The notes under the pieces: model-generated
Database searches by the model: none
The model's input: the letters and a program-made list of their open reading frames with translations, nothing else
What the model was told of the DNA's origin: nothing
Shown: positions 45,513 to 54,731 of the stretch, piece by piece
Layout of the letters: the number at the start of each line of letters is the position of its first letter
How positions within the stretch are numbered: position 1 is the first letter of the stretch
Program-made: the position numbers and the translations under genes
Assembly (NCBI GenBank): GCA_900752215.1
Contig: CAADUO010000042.1
Span: forward strand, 6,738 to 70,737
From: an uncultured Collinsella sp.
Lineage (GTDB): Bacteria > Actinomycetota > Coriobacteriia > Coriobacteriales > Coriobacteriaceae
Direction: 5' to 3'
Length of the DNA stretch: 64,000 nucleotides

Positions 45513-46225
45513 TCATCACCCTCTTTGGCAATCGGCTCAGCGGTGGTCGCGGTAGCCACGTCAGTATCAACCGGAGCGGAAACATTCTGAGCCCTAGCTG
45601 TCACCGGTGCCGGACCAACCTGAATATCCCCGCGTGCCCAATCACCATCGAGCGCACGCGCTACCCAGTGATAGATGGGAATCGTAAAGAAGATCAGCGC
45701 GGCAAAGGGGCCGGCACCAAACGGGAACATCAGTAAAAAGAACAGCAGCCAACACACGGCCCAATACGGGAACGACTGGAACGGGCCCTTCACCGGAGTC
45801 GAGCCAACTGCGCCGCCACTCGTCGCCTGCGCCGTAGCAGCATTGGCGGCCTGCGCACTCCAGCTTGCCGCTTGCGCCGCCTTGGCGGCGGCATCACTCG
45901 CCTGTGTTGCCGCCTCGGTGGCACGTGCCGCCGCCTCATGGGTGCGTGCGCGCTCTGCCGCCTCGGCCTCGCGCTGGCGGGCGCGGTCCTCGTTCTCAAA
46001 CTCGATATCGTCCTCGATCTCATCGCTCGGATTGAGCAGCTCGTCCAGGCTCACGCCATAGAGCTTGGCGAGCGAGATCAGGTTCTCGGTATCGGGCGAG
46101 CTCTCCGCGCGCTCCCATTTGCTGACCGCTTGGCGCGACAGGCCCAGCTTTCGCGCCAGCCCCTCTTGACTAAAACCCTTGCTGCGACGAAGGTCGGCGA
46201 GCCGCTGCGCAGTTTCTACATTCAT
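45509..46225 (-). CDS. XRE-family regulator with C-terminal membrane segments
   Basis: A 238-residue protein. Residues 1-62 are a Cro/CI-type helix-turn-helix (LADLRRSKGFSQEGLARKLGLSRQAVSKWERAESSPDTENL). An acidic then Ala-rich linker (residues about 68-130) leads to two hydrophobic segments (YWAVCWLLFFLLMF; FAALIFFTIPIYHWV) and an outer tail. So the DNA-binding domain is tethered to the membrane. TAGGAGGAACC precedes the ATG; the open frame starts earlier at 46288 without support. It likely controls its own operon with the DUF4097 protein. Confidence 0.87.
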   Translation of the reverse strand: MNVETAQRLADLRRSKGFSQEGLARKLGLSRQAVSKWERAESSPDTENLISLAKLYGVSLDELLNPSDEIEDDIEFENEDRARQREAEAAERARTHEAAARATEAATQASDAAAKAAQAASWSAQAANAATAQATSGGAVGSTPVKGPFQSFPYWAVCWLLFFLLMFPFGAGPFAALIFFTIPIYHWVARALDGDWARGDIQVGPAPVTARAQNVSAPVDTDVATATTAEPIAKEGDE

Positions 46226-46339
46226 GGTTCCTCCTATGTGATGCCAGCCGTGCCGCCGGACCGATTTATTTCTTAAGGCGCCTTGCACAGTTAAAATCTA
46301 TCCGCCACCGCCAAAAGCATGCCACCTATTCTAGTGAGA

Positions 46340-46372
46340 TTTTTGACAACCGGCGGTTGCGGGTGCATATGA
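46340..46372 (+). promoter_or_regulatory. Candidate promoter upstream of the methyltransferase gene
   Basis: TTGACA is followed about 17 nt later by CATATG in the AT-poor gap between divergent genes. The -10 match is only fair and the start codon is about 120 nt away, so this is tentative. The rest of the 46226-46491 gap holds nothing I recognise. Confidence 0.3.
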
Positions 46373-46491
46373 GCTGCGGAAATGTGTCCAAACAAAGCAA
46401 TGACCCGTAGCTTGGTTGTCCCCGTTGCGGCGTTAACGGTAGTATGGTCGTACTGTTTATTCCGCACCGCCAACGGAGGGAGTCCCGCGCC

Positions 46492-47364
46492 GTGAACCGC
46501 GATTTCGCCTCATCGCTCATCCAGCTCAACAACACGTTCTATCGCGAACACTCCGCCTCCTTCTCCGATACGCGCCAGGCCCCGTGGCCCGGCTGGGTGC
46601 ACACCATGGACATCGCGCTCGGGCAGCTCGACGTCGCCACGATCGAGCATCCCGTCCGCGTCTTCGATCTTGCCTGCGGCAATATGCGATTCGAGAACTT
46701 TGCCGCCGGCGGCGCACTTGCCGCCAAGGGCGTCGATGGCGCAAACCCCTCGGCAGACGCCAGCTGCCCGTTTGAGTTCTATGGCGTCGACTCTTGCCAA
46801 GACCTGGCCATCGATGCACGTGGCCACGCCCTGCGCATTCCCAACCTGCACTTCCAGGAACTCGACGTGCTCGACGCCCTTATGAAGCTCACCCCCGCCG
46901 AGACGCCCGACGTGCTTTTCGACGCCCCGCTCGCCGACATCTCGGTCTGCTTTGGCTTTATGCACCACGTGCCGTCGTGCGAGTACCGCGTGCGCGTGCT
47001 CGACGCCCTGGTGCGGCAGACGCGCCCAGGCGGCATCATCGCCATCAGCTTTTGGGAGTTTATGAACGACGAGCGCATGGCGCGCAAGGCCGTTCGCGCC
47101 GAGGCCCGTGCCGAGCTCACCCCGCCGTTTGAGGGTTACGACTCCACGCAGTTTGAAGCCGGCGACCACCTCATTGGCTGGCAAAACGACCGCCATGCCT
47201 ACCGCTATTGCCACCACTTTGACGATCAGCAGATCACCGACCTGGTGCGCGGCGTGCGCACGTTCTACAAGAGCGGCGAGGTTCCCGTGCGCGAGCTTGA
47301 GCGCTTCCATGCCGACGGTCGCAGCGGCGAGCTCAACCGCTATGTGATTCTCAAGCGTCTGTAG
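46492..47364 (+). CDS. Class I SAM-dependent methyltransferase
   Basis: A 290-residue cytosolic protein with a Rossmann methyltransferase fold: VRVFDLACGNMRFENF (motif I), FYGVDSC (motif II acidic strand), ISVCFGFMHHVPS (motif IV region) and TRPGGIIAISFWEFM (motif V). The product and substrate are unknown. GTG at 46492 has GGAGGGAG upstream. It is separated from trmB by 117 bp, and may be cotranscribed. Confidence 0.85.
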   Translation: MNRDFASSLIQLNNTFYREHSASFSDTRQAPWPGWVHTMDIALGQLDVATIEHPVRVFDLACGNMRFENFAAGGALAAKGVDGANPSADASCPFEFYGVDSCQDLAIDARGHALRIPNLHFQELDVLDALMKLTPAETPDVLFDAPLADISVCFGFMHHVPSCEYRVRVLDALVRQTRPGGIIAISFWEFMNDERMARKAVRAEARAELTPPFEGYDSTQFEAGDHLIGWQNDRHAYRYCHHFDDQQITDLVRGVRTFYKSGEVPVRELERFHADGRSGELNRYVILKRL

Positions 47365-47481
47365 GCACCGACGACTCGCCGCCGAGCCGCACCGTATCTT
47401 TCGGGCACGTCGTGCCCACCCCTTCCAACCCATTACCGGAACATGCAGTTATGCGTTCCGTACTTATGACCAAGGAGCCTC

Positions 47482-48363
47482 ATGGGAGCCGTCCACGTTC
47501 GCACACCTAAGAACTTTGTGCTCGAGGAGCGCCTGGAGCGCTACGCCGATGCGATTGAGACGAACCCCGAGGCCTATGCCGGAGATTGGCGCGAAGCGTG
47601 TGCGCCCGCAGGCAGCAAGCCCTTCGAACGCCTTCACCTGGATCTTGGCTGTGGCAAGGGAACGTACCTTGTAGAGCGCGCGGTCCACGAGCCAAACACG
47701 CTCTTTATCGGCATGGACCAAGAGCCCATCTGCATCGCCTATGCCGCGCAGAAATTCTGCGAGCAGGAACTGACCAACGCACTCGTCCTGCCCCGAGGCG
47801 CCGCATCGTTGCCGCAGTTGTTTGCCGCAGGCGAGCTCGAAGCCATAACCATCAACTTTCCCACGCCGCAGCCCAAGGCCAAGTACGCCAAAAAGCGACT
47901 CGTCCATGTCGACCATTTGATGCTCTACCGCCCGCTCCTTGCAGCCGGCGCTACCGTCACGCTGCGAACCGACAGCAAGCCACTGCGCGACTACGCCCTG
48001 GGGCAGTTTGCCGCGGCCGGCTACGATACGCTTTGGGTAAGCGACGACGTTCGCCGCGACCATCCCGAGCATCCCGAGACCGAATACGAGCGCCGCACGC
48101 GCGAGATGGGTGCAGCCGTCTATGGCATTTGCGCCACTCCCGACACGCTGCCCAGCGATGAACAGCTCCAAGCGGGCCGCGTGCAGGAGCAAAGTCTTGC
48201 CTGCTACCTGCCCGATAACCTCGATGAGCTCATCTATGTACCTCTGGGCATGGAAGAGGCCGTCGAGAACTTTAAAAACCGCGCCCGCAAGGGCAAGAAG
48301 CGCTTACCGCAGGAGTCCCAGGGGCCTCTGATGGTCGCAGCTTCGGCAAACAAGCGCAAATAG
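47482..48363 (+). CDS. trmB: tRNA (guanine-N7-)-methyltransferase TrmB
   Basis: A 293-residue methyltransferase for m7G46 of tRNA. The SAM site is LHLDLGCGKGTYLVERA, with FIGMDQEP, AITINFPTPQPKAKYAKKRLVH (the TrmB-type FPDPWPK region in variant form) and LRTDSKPLRDYAL. It is somewhat longer than the usual ~220-240 residues owing to N- and C-terminal additions. AAGGAG is 4 nt ahead of the ATG. A 123-bp repeat element follows 23 bp after the stop codon. Confidence 0.88.
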   Translation: MGAVHVRTPKNFVLEERLERYADAIETNPEAYAGDWREACAPAGSKPFERLHLDLGCGKGTYLVERAVHEPNTLFIGMDQEPICIAYAAQKFCEQELTNALVLPRGAASLPQLFAAGELEAITINFPTPQPKAKYAKKRLVHVDHLMLYRPLLAAGATVTLRTDSKPLRDYALGQFAAAGYDTLWVSDDVRRDHPEHPETEYERRTREMGAAVYGICATPDTLPSDEQLQAGRVQEQSLACYLPDNLDELIYVPLGMEEAVENFKNRARKGKKRLPQESQGPLMVAASANKRK

Positions 48364-48386
48364 GCGCCAGCAAACGGCCCTCACAC

Positions 48387-48509
48387 CTAAGTGAGTAGAC
48401 TTTTTTGCAATAGCCAAGCACAACCCGCATAGCAAATAATAAAACCGCAGGTAGAGCCCTTGCGCAAAAGCCGCGTGCTCGCGATATCGCAAAAAGTCTA
48501 CTCACTTAG
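48387..48509. repeat. 123-bp inverted-repeat element, copy 1
   Basis: Ends carry CTAAGTGAGTAGACTTTTTT...GC and its near-perfect complement (GCAAAAAGTCTACTCACTTAG), about 21 bp each. The interior shares GCCAAGCAC or GCAGGTA-type words with copies 2 and 3 and has the same total length. It lies between trmB and the Ski2-like helicase gene. It encodes nothing credible. Confidence 0.88.
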
Positions 48510-48630
48510 CCAGCGACTACACTAAACGGCTGGGCAGAACGCCCATTTCCTGCATTTTCTTGCCTGCGAACGCATCGATGCGACGCTACGCCATAATAGT
48601 TGGCGGACAATCGCGAGAGAAAGCAAACGC

Positions 48631-51312
48631 ATGGCACAGACCAAGACAGATACCGCCGCCAGCACCGTCTCCGGCGCCGGGGCCGCCAGCTCATTCTCGG
48701 GCGGCACGGGAACCGAAGCTGAGTTCGGCTCGCTCGGCGCGCTCTCCCCCACCTGGTGGGAGCCCGAGGACGGCAGTGAGCCCGAACCATGGCTCACGCC
48801 CGATCAAGCCTTCGAACGCTTCTTTGAATGGACGAGCGACCGCGGCGTTGAGCTGTGGGATCACCAAGAAGAGGCCCTCATGGACCTGGCCGCCGGCGAT
48901 CACGTCATTTTGGGCACGCCGACCGGATCGGGCAAGTCGCTCGTCGCGCTGGGCATGCTCTTTATGGGCATGGCGCAGGGCAAACGCTGCTACTACACGG
49001 CTCCTATCAAGGCTCTGGTCAGCGAGAAGTTTTTCGATCTGGTGCAGGTACTCGGCCGCGATAACGTCGGCATGATCACCGGCGATACGCATATCAATAC
49101 CAAGGCGCCCGTCATCTGCTGCACGGCCGAAATCCTTGCCAACGATGCGCTGCGCGAGGGCGAGGACGCCGATGTGGGCTGCGTGGCCATGGACGAGTTC
49201 CATTACTTTGCCGACCCCGACCGCGGCTGGGCCTGGCAGGTGCCGCTGCTCACCCTGCCCCACACGCAGTTTATGCTCATGAGCGCCACGCTCGGCGATG
49301 TCACTGCCATCGCCGCCTCACTCGAGGAGCACACCGGCGCTGCTTGCGACTTGGTTGTCGACGCCCCACGTCCTGTTCCGCTGAGCTACGACTATGTGAC
49401 GACCTCCCTCGAGGGCACGGTCGAGCTCGCCATGCGCCGCGGCGAGGCCCCGCTCTATATCGTGCACTTTAGCCAGGATGCCGCCCTTGCGACGGCACAG
49501 TCGCTCGCCAATTTTGGCATCGCTAGCAAGGAACAGCGCGAGGCCATTAAGGAAGCTGCCAAAGGCACGAGCTTCTCGACGGCCTTTGGCAAGATTCTCA
49601 AGCGCCTGCTTGGATGCGGCGTCGGCGTGCACCATGCTGGCATGTTGCCGCGCTATCGTCTGCTGGTCGAGCGCCTGGCGCAGCAGGGCCTGTTGCCCGT
49701 CATCTGCGGTACCGACACACTCGGCGTCGGCATTAACGTACCCATCCACACCGTGGTGCTCACCGCGCTCACCAAGTTCGACGGCTACAAGATGCGTCGC
49801 CTGCGCGCCCGTGAGTTCCATCAGATCGCCGGTCGCGCCGGTCGCTCGGGCTTCGATACCGAGGGCATGGTGATCGCCGAGGCACCCGAGCACGAGATCA
49901 AGAATGCCAAGCTTATGGCCAAGGCGGGCGACGATCCCAAAAAGCTCCGCAAGATTAAAAAGAAGAAGGCCCCCGAGGGCTTTGTCACCTGGAACAAGCA
50001 GACCTTTGAGCGCCTGATCGAGACGCAGCCCGAGACACTCAAGCCGCGCCTGCGCATCACACACTCCATGGTGATTAGCGTGGTCGAGCAGGGCGGCGAC
50101 GCCCGCGTCCGCGTGCACGACCTCATCGAGACGAGCCTACAGACTCCCGAGGAAAAGGCTAAGCTCGAGGTTCGCGCCGACGAAATCTTCGCCACACTCA
50201 TCGATTCCGGTGTCGTCGTTCGCACCGAGGTGCCGCCCGCACCCGACGCCCCGACTGACGCCGCACCAGACATCGACTATGCGCTGACGGTCGATCTGCC
50301 CGAGGACTTTGCGCTCGATCAGCCGCTCTCGCCGTTTTTGCTTGCCGCGCTGGAGCTGCTCGATCCCGAGAGCGAGACCTATACCATGGATCTGATCTCT
50401 ATGGTCGAGGCAACGCTCGAGGATCCCAAGCAGGTGCTGCGCGCACAGGAGCGCGCCGCACGCGATCGCGCTATGGCCGAGATGAAAGCCGACGGCATCG
50501 AGTATGAGGAGCGCTTGGAGCGCATTCAGGACGTCACGTATGAAAAGCCGCTCGAGGATTTGCTCGACGCCGCTTTTGACAAGTACTGCCAGGAAGTGCC
50601 CTGGGCCAACGACTACCAGCTCTCTCCCAAGAGCGTCCTGCGCGATATGCTGGAAAGCGCGAGCGATTTTAAGGGTTACATTCAAAAGCTCGGCATCGCC
50701 CGCTCCGAGGGCATTTTGCTGCGCTACCTGGCAGAGGCCTACCGCTCGCTCGACCGCACCGTGCCCATCGAGAAGCGCGACGAGCGTCTGCGCGACATTA
50801 TCTCGTGGCTGGGCTTTGTGGTGCGCTCGGTGGACTCGAGCCTGGTGGACGAGTGGGAGAACGCCGGCAATCCGGCAGCCCTCGATGCTGCGCCGCCGCA
50901 GGGCATCGACGAGGTCGTGGCGGACCGCCGCGGCTGCACGTTGTTGGTGCGCAACGCGCTCTTCCGCCGCGTGACCCTTGCCGCCCGCGAGCACGTTCGC
51001 GACCTGGGCGAGCTCGATGACGACTGGGGCATGAGCGAGATTCGCTGGCAAAAAGCGCTCGATGCCTACCATGAGCAGCACGAGGAAATCCTCACCGACG
51101 GAGACGCCCGCAGCGCCGCGATGTTTTCCATCGACGAGTCCGACGAGAAGACCGCGCACGTATGGCACGTGCACCAGATCTTTGCCGACGAGGACGGCGA
51201 CCACGACTTTGGCATCATGGGCGATGTCGATCTGGACGCCACACAAGACGGCGGCGAGGTCATCTTCAAAAACTACCGCGTTGGCTTTATCGAGGACCTG
51301 CTCGAGGACTAG
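48631..51312 (+). CDS. Ski2-like DEAD/DEAH helicase with DUF3516
   Basis: An 893-residue helicase. Motifs: ILGTPTGSGKSLVA (I), YTAPIKALVSEKFF (Ia), AMDEFHYFADPDRG (II, a DEFH box), MLMSATLGD (III), ICGTDTLGVGINVP (V) and QIAGRAGRSG (VI), followed by a Lys-rich segment (KKLRKIKKKKAPEG) and a C-terminal half of about 400 residues matching DUF3516 (FFVV-type YLAEAYRSL, DIISWLGFVVRSVDSSLVDEWE). Such actinobacterial Ski2-like enzymes probably work in RNA or ribosome-linked turnover. The N-terminal 50 residues are low-complexity. An ATG after a GAGAGAAAG stretch starts it. Confidence 0.9.
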   Translation: MAQTKTDTAASTVSGAGAASSFSGGTGTEAEFGSLGALSPTWWEPEDGSEPEPWLTPDQAFERFFEWTSDRGVELWDHQEEALMDLAAGDHVILGTPTGSGKSLVALGMLFMGMAQGKRCYYTAPIKALVSEKFFDLVQVLGRDNVGMITGDTHINTKAPVICCTAEILANDALREGEDADVGCVAMDEFHYFADPDRGWAWQVPLLTLPHTQFMLMSATLGDVTAIAASLEEHTGAACDLVVDAPRPVPLSYDYVTTSLEGTVELAMRRGEAPLYIVHFSQDAALATAQSLANFGIASKEQREAIKEAAKGTSFSTAFGKILKRLLGCGVGVHHAGMLPRYRLLVERLAQQGLLPVICGTDTLGVGINVPIHTVVLTALTKFDGYKMRRLRAREFHQIAGRAGRSGFDTEGMVIAEAPEHEIKNAKLMAKAGDDPKKLRKIKKKKAPEGFVTWNKQTFERLIETQPETLKPRLRITHSMVISVVEQGGDARVRVHDLIETSLQTPEEKAKLEVRADEIFATLIDSGVVVRTEVPPAPDAPTDAAPDIDYALTVDLPEDFALDQPLSPFLLAALELLDPESETYTMDLISMVEATLEDPKQVLRAQERAARDRAMAEMKADGIEYEERLERIQDVTYEKPLEDLLDAAFDKYCQEVPWANDYQLSPKSVLRDMLESASDFKGYIQKLGIARSEGILLRYLAEAYRSLDRTVPIEKRDERLRDIISWLGFVVRSVDSSLVDEWENAGNPAALDAAPPQGIDEVVADRRGCTLLVRNALFRRVTLAAREHVRDLGELDDDWGMSEIRWQKALDAYHEQHEEILTDGDARSAAMFSIDESDEKTAHVWHVHQIFADEDGDHDFGIMGDVDLDATQDGGEVIFKNYRVGFIEDLLED

Positions 51313-51336
51313 CCAAACATACTGGAACGAAACAAA

Positions 51337-51373
51337 CGGGGCCGTTGGCAATATCGCCAGCGGCCCCGCTTTT
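51337..51373 (+). terminator. Rho-independent terminator after the Ski2-like helicase
   Basis: Arms CGGGGCCGTTGGC (51337-51349) and GCCAGCGGCCCCG (51356-51368) pair with one G-T wobble around a 6-nt loop, followed by CTTTTG. It also separates the convergent DUF2130 gene. Confidence 0.82.
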
Positions 51374-51390
51374 GCACTATATGCTATGCC

Positions 51391-53148
51391 TTATTCGGCA
51401 TCCTCAACCTCATACGAATCCGCCTCGGCTGGCTCATCGTTTGTCTCTGGCGCAGCCCCGCGCGCCTCGTCAAAGGCGGCCTTCATGGTCTTGTTGCCCC
51501 ACGTGAGTTTGCGAATGGTAAGATCGTCGGCCTTCTTGTTGGCTAGGCGCAGATTGTTCTCGGAGGACAGCAACGCCTCCTTGGTTTTCTGCAGATGGCT
51601 AATCGTCTTGTCGATCTCATCGATTGCCGTTTGGAACTTGCGGCTCGCGATCTCGTAGTTGCGGCCGAAGTCGTTCTTGAACTTTTCCATCTTGGCTTCG
51701 AAGTTCGTGACGTCGATATTCTGCTGTTTGTACTCCGCCAGCTCCTGCTTATAGCGCAGCGAACCCATGGCGGCGTTGCGAAGAAGTGTAATCATGGGAA
51801 TGAAAAACTGTGGGCGAATCACGTACATCTTCTCGTAGCGATAGCTCACGTCCACGATTCCCGCGTTATAGAGCTCGCTCTCAGGCTCGAGTAGCGTGCA
51901 GAGCACCGCGTACTCACAGCCTTTCTGGCGACGATCGTGATCGAGCTTCTTAAAGAAGTCCTCGTTTTTGTGCTTGGTCGCAGTCTCGTCGTTCTCGTTT
52001 TTCATCTCGAACATAATCGAAATGACCTCGTTGCCGCTCGCATCGCACTCGCGGAAGATAAAGTCGCCCTTGGTACCCTCGGACGCATCGTTGTCTTTCT
52101 CGAAGTACGCGTTGGGAAACGCCGTCATGCGCAGACGGTTAAACTCGGTCTCGCAGTGCTGCTCGAGCGACTCGCCCACCATCTTGGTGGACAGGCGCAC
52201 CTTCATGTCCTTAAGGCGCTCAATCTCTTCATCCTTGTAGCGAATCAGGTCATCGCTCGCGCGCTTGGCCTGCGCAAGCTCGAGCTCGTGTGCCGCCTTG
52301 GCCTGTTCCTCGCGAGAATCGCGCACCGCCAGCTCGCTCGTCAGCTTGGCACGTGCCTCATCGCGCTCTCGCTCCGCCGCGGCGACCGCCTCCGACAGGT
52401 TCATTTTTGCCATCAGTTCCTGCTCGCGCAACTGGGCACGCAGACCCTCGGCCTCTTGCTCAGATTGTGCCTTTGCGGCGGAAAACTTCTCCTGTACCGT
52501 CGCGCGGTAGTCAGCAAGCGCGCGCTCGGCCTCGCTGCGAGCGGTATCAAGCTCACGCTGCGACTCGGCCGCGGCGGCGGCAAGCGCCATCTCCTGGGCC
52601 TTGTCCGCCGCGGCAAGCCTGGCCTGCAGCTCGGCAATCTGAGCATCACGTGCAGCCAAATCGTTTTGAGCAGCATTGCGGGCCGCCGACTCGACGAGCT
52701 TGGCTTCGTCATCTTTGCGCTCCAGCTGCGCACGCAAATTGTCGATTTCTCGCTGAAGCTCGGCGTTTTCCTTTTGAGCATCGGCACGGGCCTCAACCGC
52801 CGCGCGCTGACTTGCGCTCTCGCGCTCTGTGGCAGCGCCCTCGAGCTTGGCGCGCAGCTCGGCAAGCTCAGCGTCGCGCTTGGCAACCTCTTGCGCCAGC
52901 TTCTGCTCCGCGGCGTTCTTCTGCTCGAAAAGCTGAGCATTGCGCTGAGACTCTGCCTTTTGCAAGGCAGCCGTCGAACGCGAGCGCTCAAGCTCCAGCG
53001 CCTGCTCGCCCTCGCGCCGGACTGCCCTCACACGCTCATCCAGGTCGCGCGAAAACTCGACATCGCGTACTTGCTTGACGATATCCGCATAGCCGGACGC
53101 ATCGACCTTAAAGACTTCGCCACAATGCGGGCACTTGATCTCATTCAT
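51391..53148 (-). CDS. DUF2130 coiled-coil protein with PD-(D/E)XK-like domain
   Basis: A 585-residue protein. It opens with a zinc-ribbon-like KCPHCGEVF, continues as a long Ala/Glu/Arg-rich coiled coil from about 25 to 310, then carries the DUF2130 region with EQHCETEFNRLR, KGDFIFRE and SIMFEMKNEND. The D...E-X-K arrangement is that of restriction-like nucleases. It ends in an acidic tail. It looks like a DNA- or nucleic-acid-binding long rod with a nuclease-like head; its function is not known. CGAGGAG precedes the ATG. Confidence 0.88.
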   Translation of the reverse strand: MNEIKCPHCGEVFKVDASGYADIVKQVRDVEFSRDLDERVRAVRREGEQALELERSRSTAALQKAESQRNAQLFEQKNAAEQKLAQEVAKRDAELAELRAKLEGAATERESASQRAAVEARADAQKENAELQREIDNLRAQLERKDDEAKLVESAARNAAQNDLAARDAQIAELQARLAAADKAQEMALAAAAAESQRELDTARSEAERALADYRATVQEKFSAAKAQSEQEAEGLRAQLREQELMAKMNLSEAVAAAERERDEARAKLTSELAVRDSREEQAKAAHELELAQAKRASDDLIRYKDEEIERLKDMKVRLSTKMVGESLEQHCETEFNRLRMTAFPNAYFEKDNDASEGTKGDFIFRECDASGNEVISIMFEMKNENDETATKHKNEDFFKKLDHDRRQKGCEYAVLCTLLEPESELYNAGIVDVSYRYEKMYVIRPQFFIPMITLLRNAAMGSLRYKQELAEYKQQNIDVTNFEAKMEKFKNDFGRNYEIASRKFQTAIDEIDKTISHLQKTKEALLSSENNLRLANKKADDLTIRKLTWGNKTMKAAFDEARGAAPETNDEPAEADSYEVEDAE

Positions 53149-53242
53149 AGCAGCTCCTCGATGGACGCAAATTTCAACCGCTTACACTCTACCGCGCCGC
53201 ACGGACAAAAAAAGGCGCCGCCGCCATAATGGCAACGGTGCC

Positions 53243-53287
53243 AGAACCACCACAAAGGAGACTGTCCCCTTGTAGGGGTTTGGGGCC
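53243..53287. repeat. CTGTCCC-core hairpin next to the ChbG-like gene (left copy)
   Basis: AACCACCACAAAGG...CTGTCCCC...TTGTAGGGGTT reads as an imperfect palindrome and resembles the element at 54074 on the other side of the same gene, sharing CCAC(C/G)CAAAGG and ACTGTCCCCTT words. It touches the end of the ChbG-like gene. Confidence 0.55.
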
Positions 53288-54052
53288 TTACAGGTCGCGG
53301 TAGTCGATCAGTCGAAGATCAGGTTGGGACTCGAGCCAAGCGCGGAGGTCGAGGTCAATCAGCGCATCGACTTCCTTGGTGCGATCGGTCGTAAGCGAGC
53401 TGTTCTCAAGGATAAAGCGATCAAGATAGCCCGGGTGACACACAAAGACGACCGTCTCGCCGTCGGACATCTCGCGAACCGTCTGCATGATTGCTTCTTT
53501 AGGTTCGTAGCCCGGCTTCATCGAGCGCATTACCATGTGCAGGTCGGTATCTCCGCAACGCACCACCGCCGTGGGGTCGAAGCTTGCCTTTTGCTCCTTA
53601 AGGCCCAGCTCCTGGGCAACCGCCGAGATCGCTCGGTTAAGGTTTTTACTCATGACGGCATGGGCTTCGAAGTAGTCGGGCTCGCGGCCCACAATCTCGA
53701 CAAAACGGTCATGCTGCGCACGGATCTCGATGCAGGCCTCGTCGAAGTCTATCAGCTCCTCGCCGCGCTTAAAATGCTCGCGGAAGGTACGGCTGCTATG
53801 GAACTCGCCATTCTCATTGAGCATGCTCGGAATGAGCGCTGGTTCGGCACACGGCTTACCCAGGCACACGTTGGTATGCTGGCCCACCGCAATATCGGCA
53901 TCCGCCACGAGCGACCACCCACGCTCGGCCTCGGGCATATTAGGCATAAGGCCCGCCGAGCGCACCAGGCCCTCGTTGACGCTTCGAGCAATCCCCAGGT
54001 CAACGGCATACGAATAACCGATATCATCGGCACGAATAAGCAATTGCTTCAT
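53288..54052 (-). CDS. ChbG/YdjC-family carbohydrate deacetylase
   Basis: A 254-residue hydrolase of the YdjC/ChbG family, which removes acetyl groups from chitobiose-type sugars. The N-terminal RADDIGYSYAVDLGIARSVNEGLV has the metal-ligand Asp pair, VGQHTNVCLG gives the histidine, DYFEAHAVMSKN and VFVCHPGYLD further ligands. GGAG with 5-nt spacing precedes the ATG. The gene is monocistronic and sits between two hairpin elements of the same sort. Confidence 0.88.
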   Translation of the reverse strand: MKQLLIRADDIGYSYAVDLGIARSVNEGLVRSAGLMPNMPEAERGWSLVADADIAVGQHTNVCLGKPCAEPALIPSMLNENGEFHSSRTFREHFKRGEELIDFDEACIEIRAQHDRFVEIVGREPDYFEAHAVMSKNLNRAISAVAQELGLKEQKASFDPTAVVRCGDTDLHMVMRSMKPGYEPKEAIMQTVREMSDGETVVFVCHPGYLDRFILENSSLTTDRTKEVDALIDLDLRAWLESQPDLRLIDYRDL

Positions 54053-54073
54053 AGCGACTCCAATCTATGTGAA

Positions 54074-54111
54074 AACCACCGCAAAGGTTCACTGTCCCCT
54101 TTGTGGTGATT
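54074..54111. repeat. CTGTCCC-core hairpin (right copy)
   Basis: Arms AACCACCGCAAAGG (54074-54087) and CCTTTGTGGTGATT (54098-54111) pair with two mismatches around TTCACTGTCC. It lies between the ChbG-like and phosphoesterase genes and resembles the copy at 53243. Confidence 0.65.
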
Positions 54112-54119
54112 CTGGCGCC

Positions 54120-54665
54120 CTATAGCCCAAAGAAGCTAAGAATCTGGTCACGGCCTACGGGCTTGTACTCGTTGGCGTCGAGGCCCACATCGTAGCGGTA
54201 AATAGGACGCTCGCGATCGCGGTTGCGCGCGTTGGTGCGGTCTCCTCTGCTGTGGATATGCCCGTGTAGCATGATGGCACCACGCGCCTTACCATTCCAG
54301 CTGAGCATGGGGTAATGGCTCAACACCAGGCGATGACCCTTAGCGTAACCGGGAGCAACCTCCAGATAGTCGCGTACCTCACCCCAAATGCGCGGCGCGT
54401 CCGGATCTTCCCAGTCACCGTCGTGGTTACCGCGGATGAGCGTCACATTCTTGCATTCGATGCGCTCGCGCAGGCGCACCGCATCCGCTAGTGGCAAGCG
54501 ATAGGTAAAGTCACCCAGGATATAGAGGCGGTCGTCCACAGCCACGCACTCATTGATGGCATCGATGACCTTGCGGTTCATCTCCTCGACCGAATCAAAC
54601 GGCCGATCCATATCGTGCAAGATATTCGTATCGCCCAGGTGCAGGTCGGCGGTAAACCACATCAT
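54120..54665 (-). CDS. Metallophosphoesterase
   Basis: A 181-residue calcineurin-like phosphoesterase with the metal-binding motifs FTADLHLGD (D-X-H), ILGDFTY (GD), IRGNHDGDW (GNHD), and ILHGHIHSRG form (MLHGHIH). Small single-domain members act on phosphodiesters or nucleotides; the substrate is unknown. It starts at ATG 54665. The ribosome site (GAGGGC) is only fair. Confidence 0.88.
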   Translation of the reverse strand: MMWFTADLHLGDTNILHDMDRPFDSVEEMNRKVIDAINECVAVDDRLYILGDFTYRLPLADAVRLRERIECKNVTLIRGNHDGDWEDPDAPRIWGEVRDYLEVAPGYAKGHRLVLSHYPMLSWNGKARGAIMLHGHIHSRGDRTNARNRDRERPIYRYDVGLDANEYKPVGRDQILSFFGL

Positions 54666-54731
54666 CGTCTATGCCCTCATTTCGCAACGCGTCAAACTCG
54701 TGCTAAGTATACAGACACAGCGATGCGGCGG

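Noticed and set aside
44064..45590. Plus-strand open frame of 508 residues
   Set aside because: Overlaps elp3 and the DUF4097 gene antisense, with low-complexity Arg/His content.
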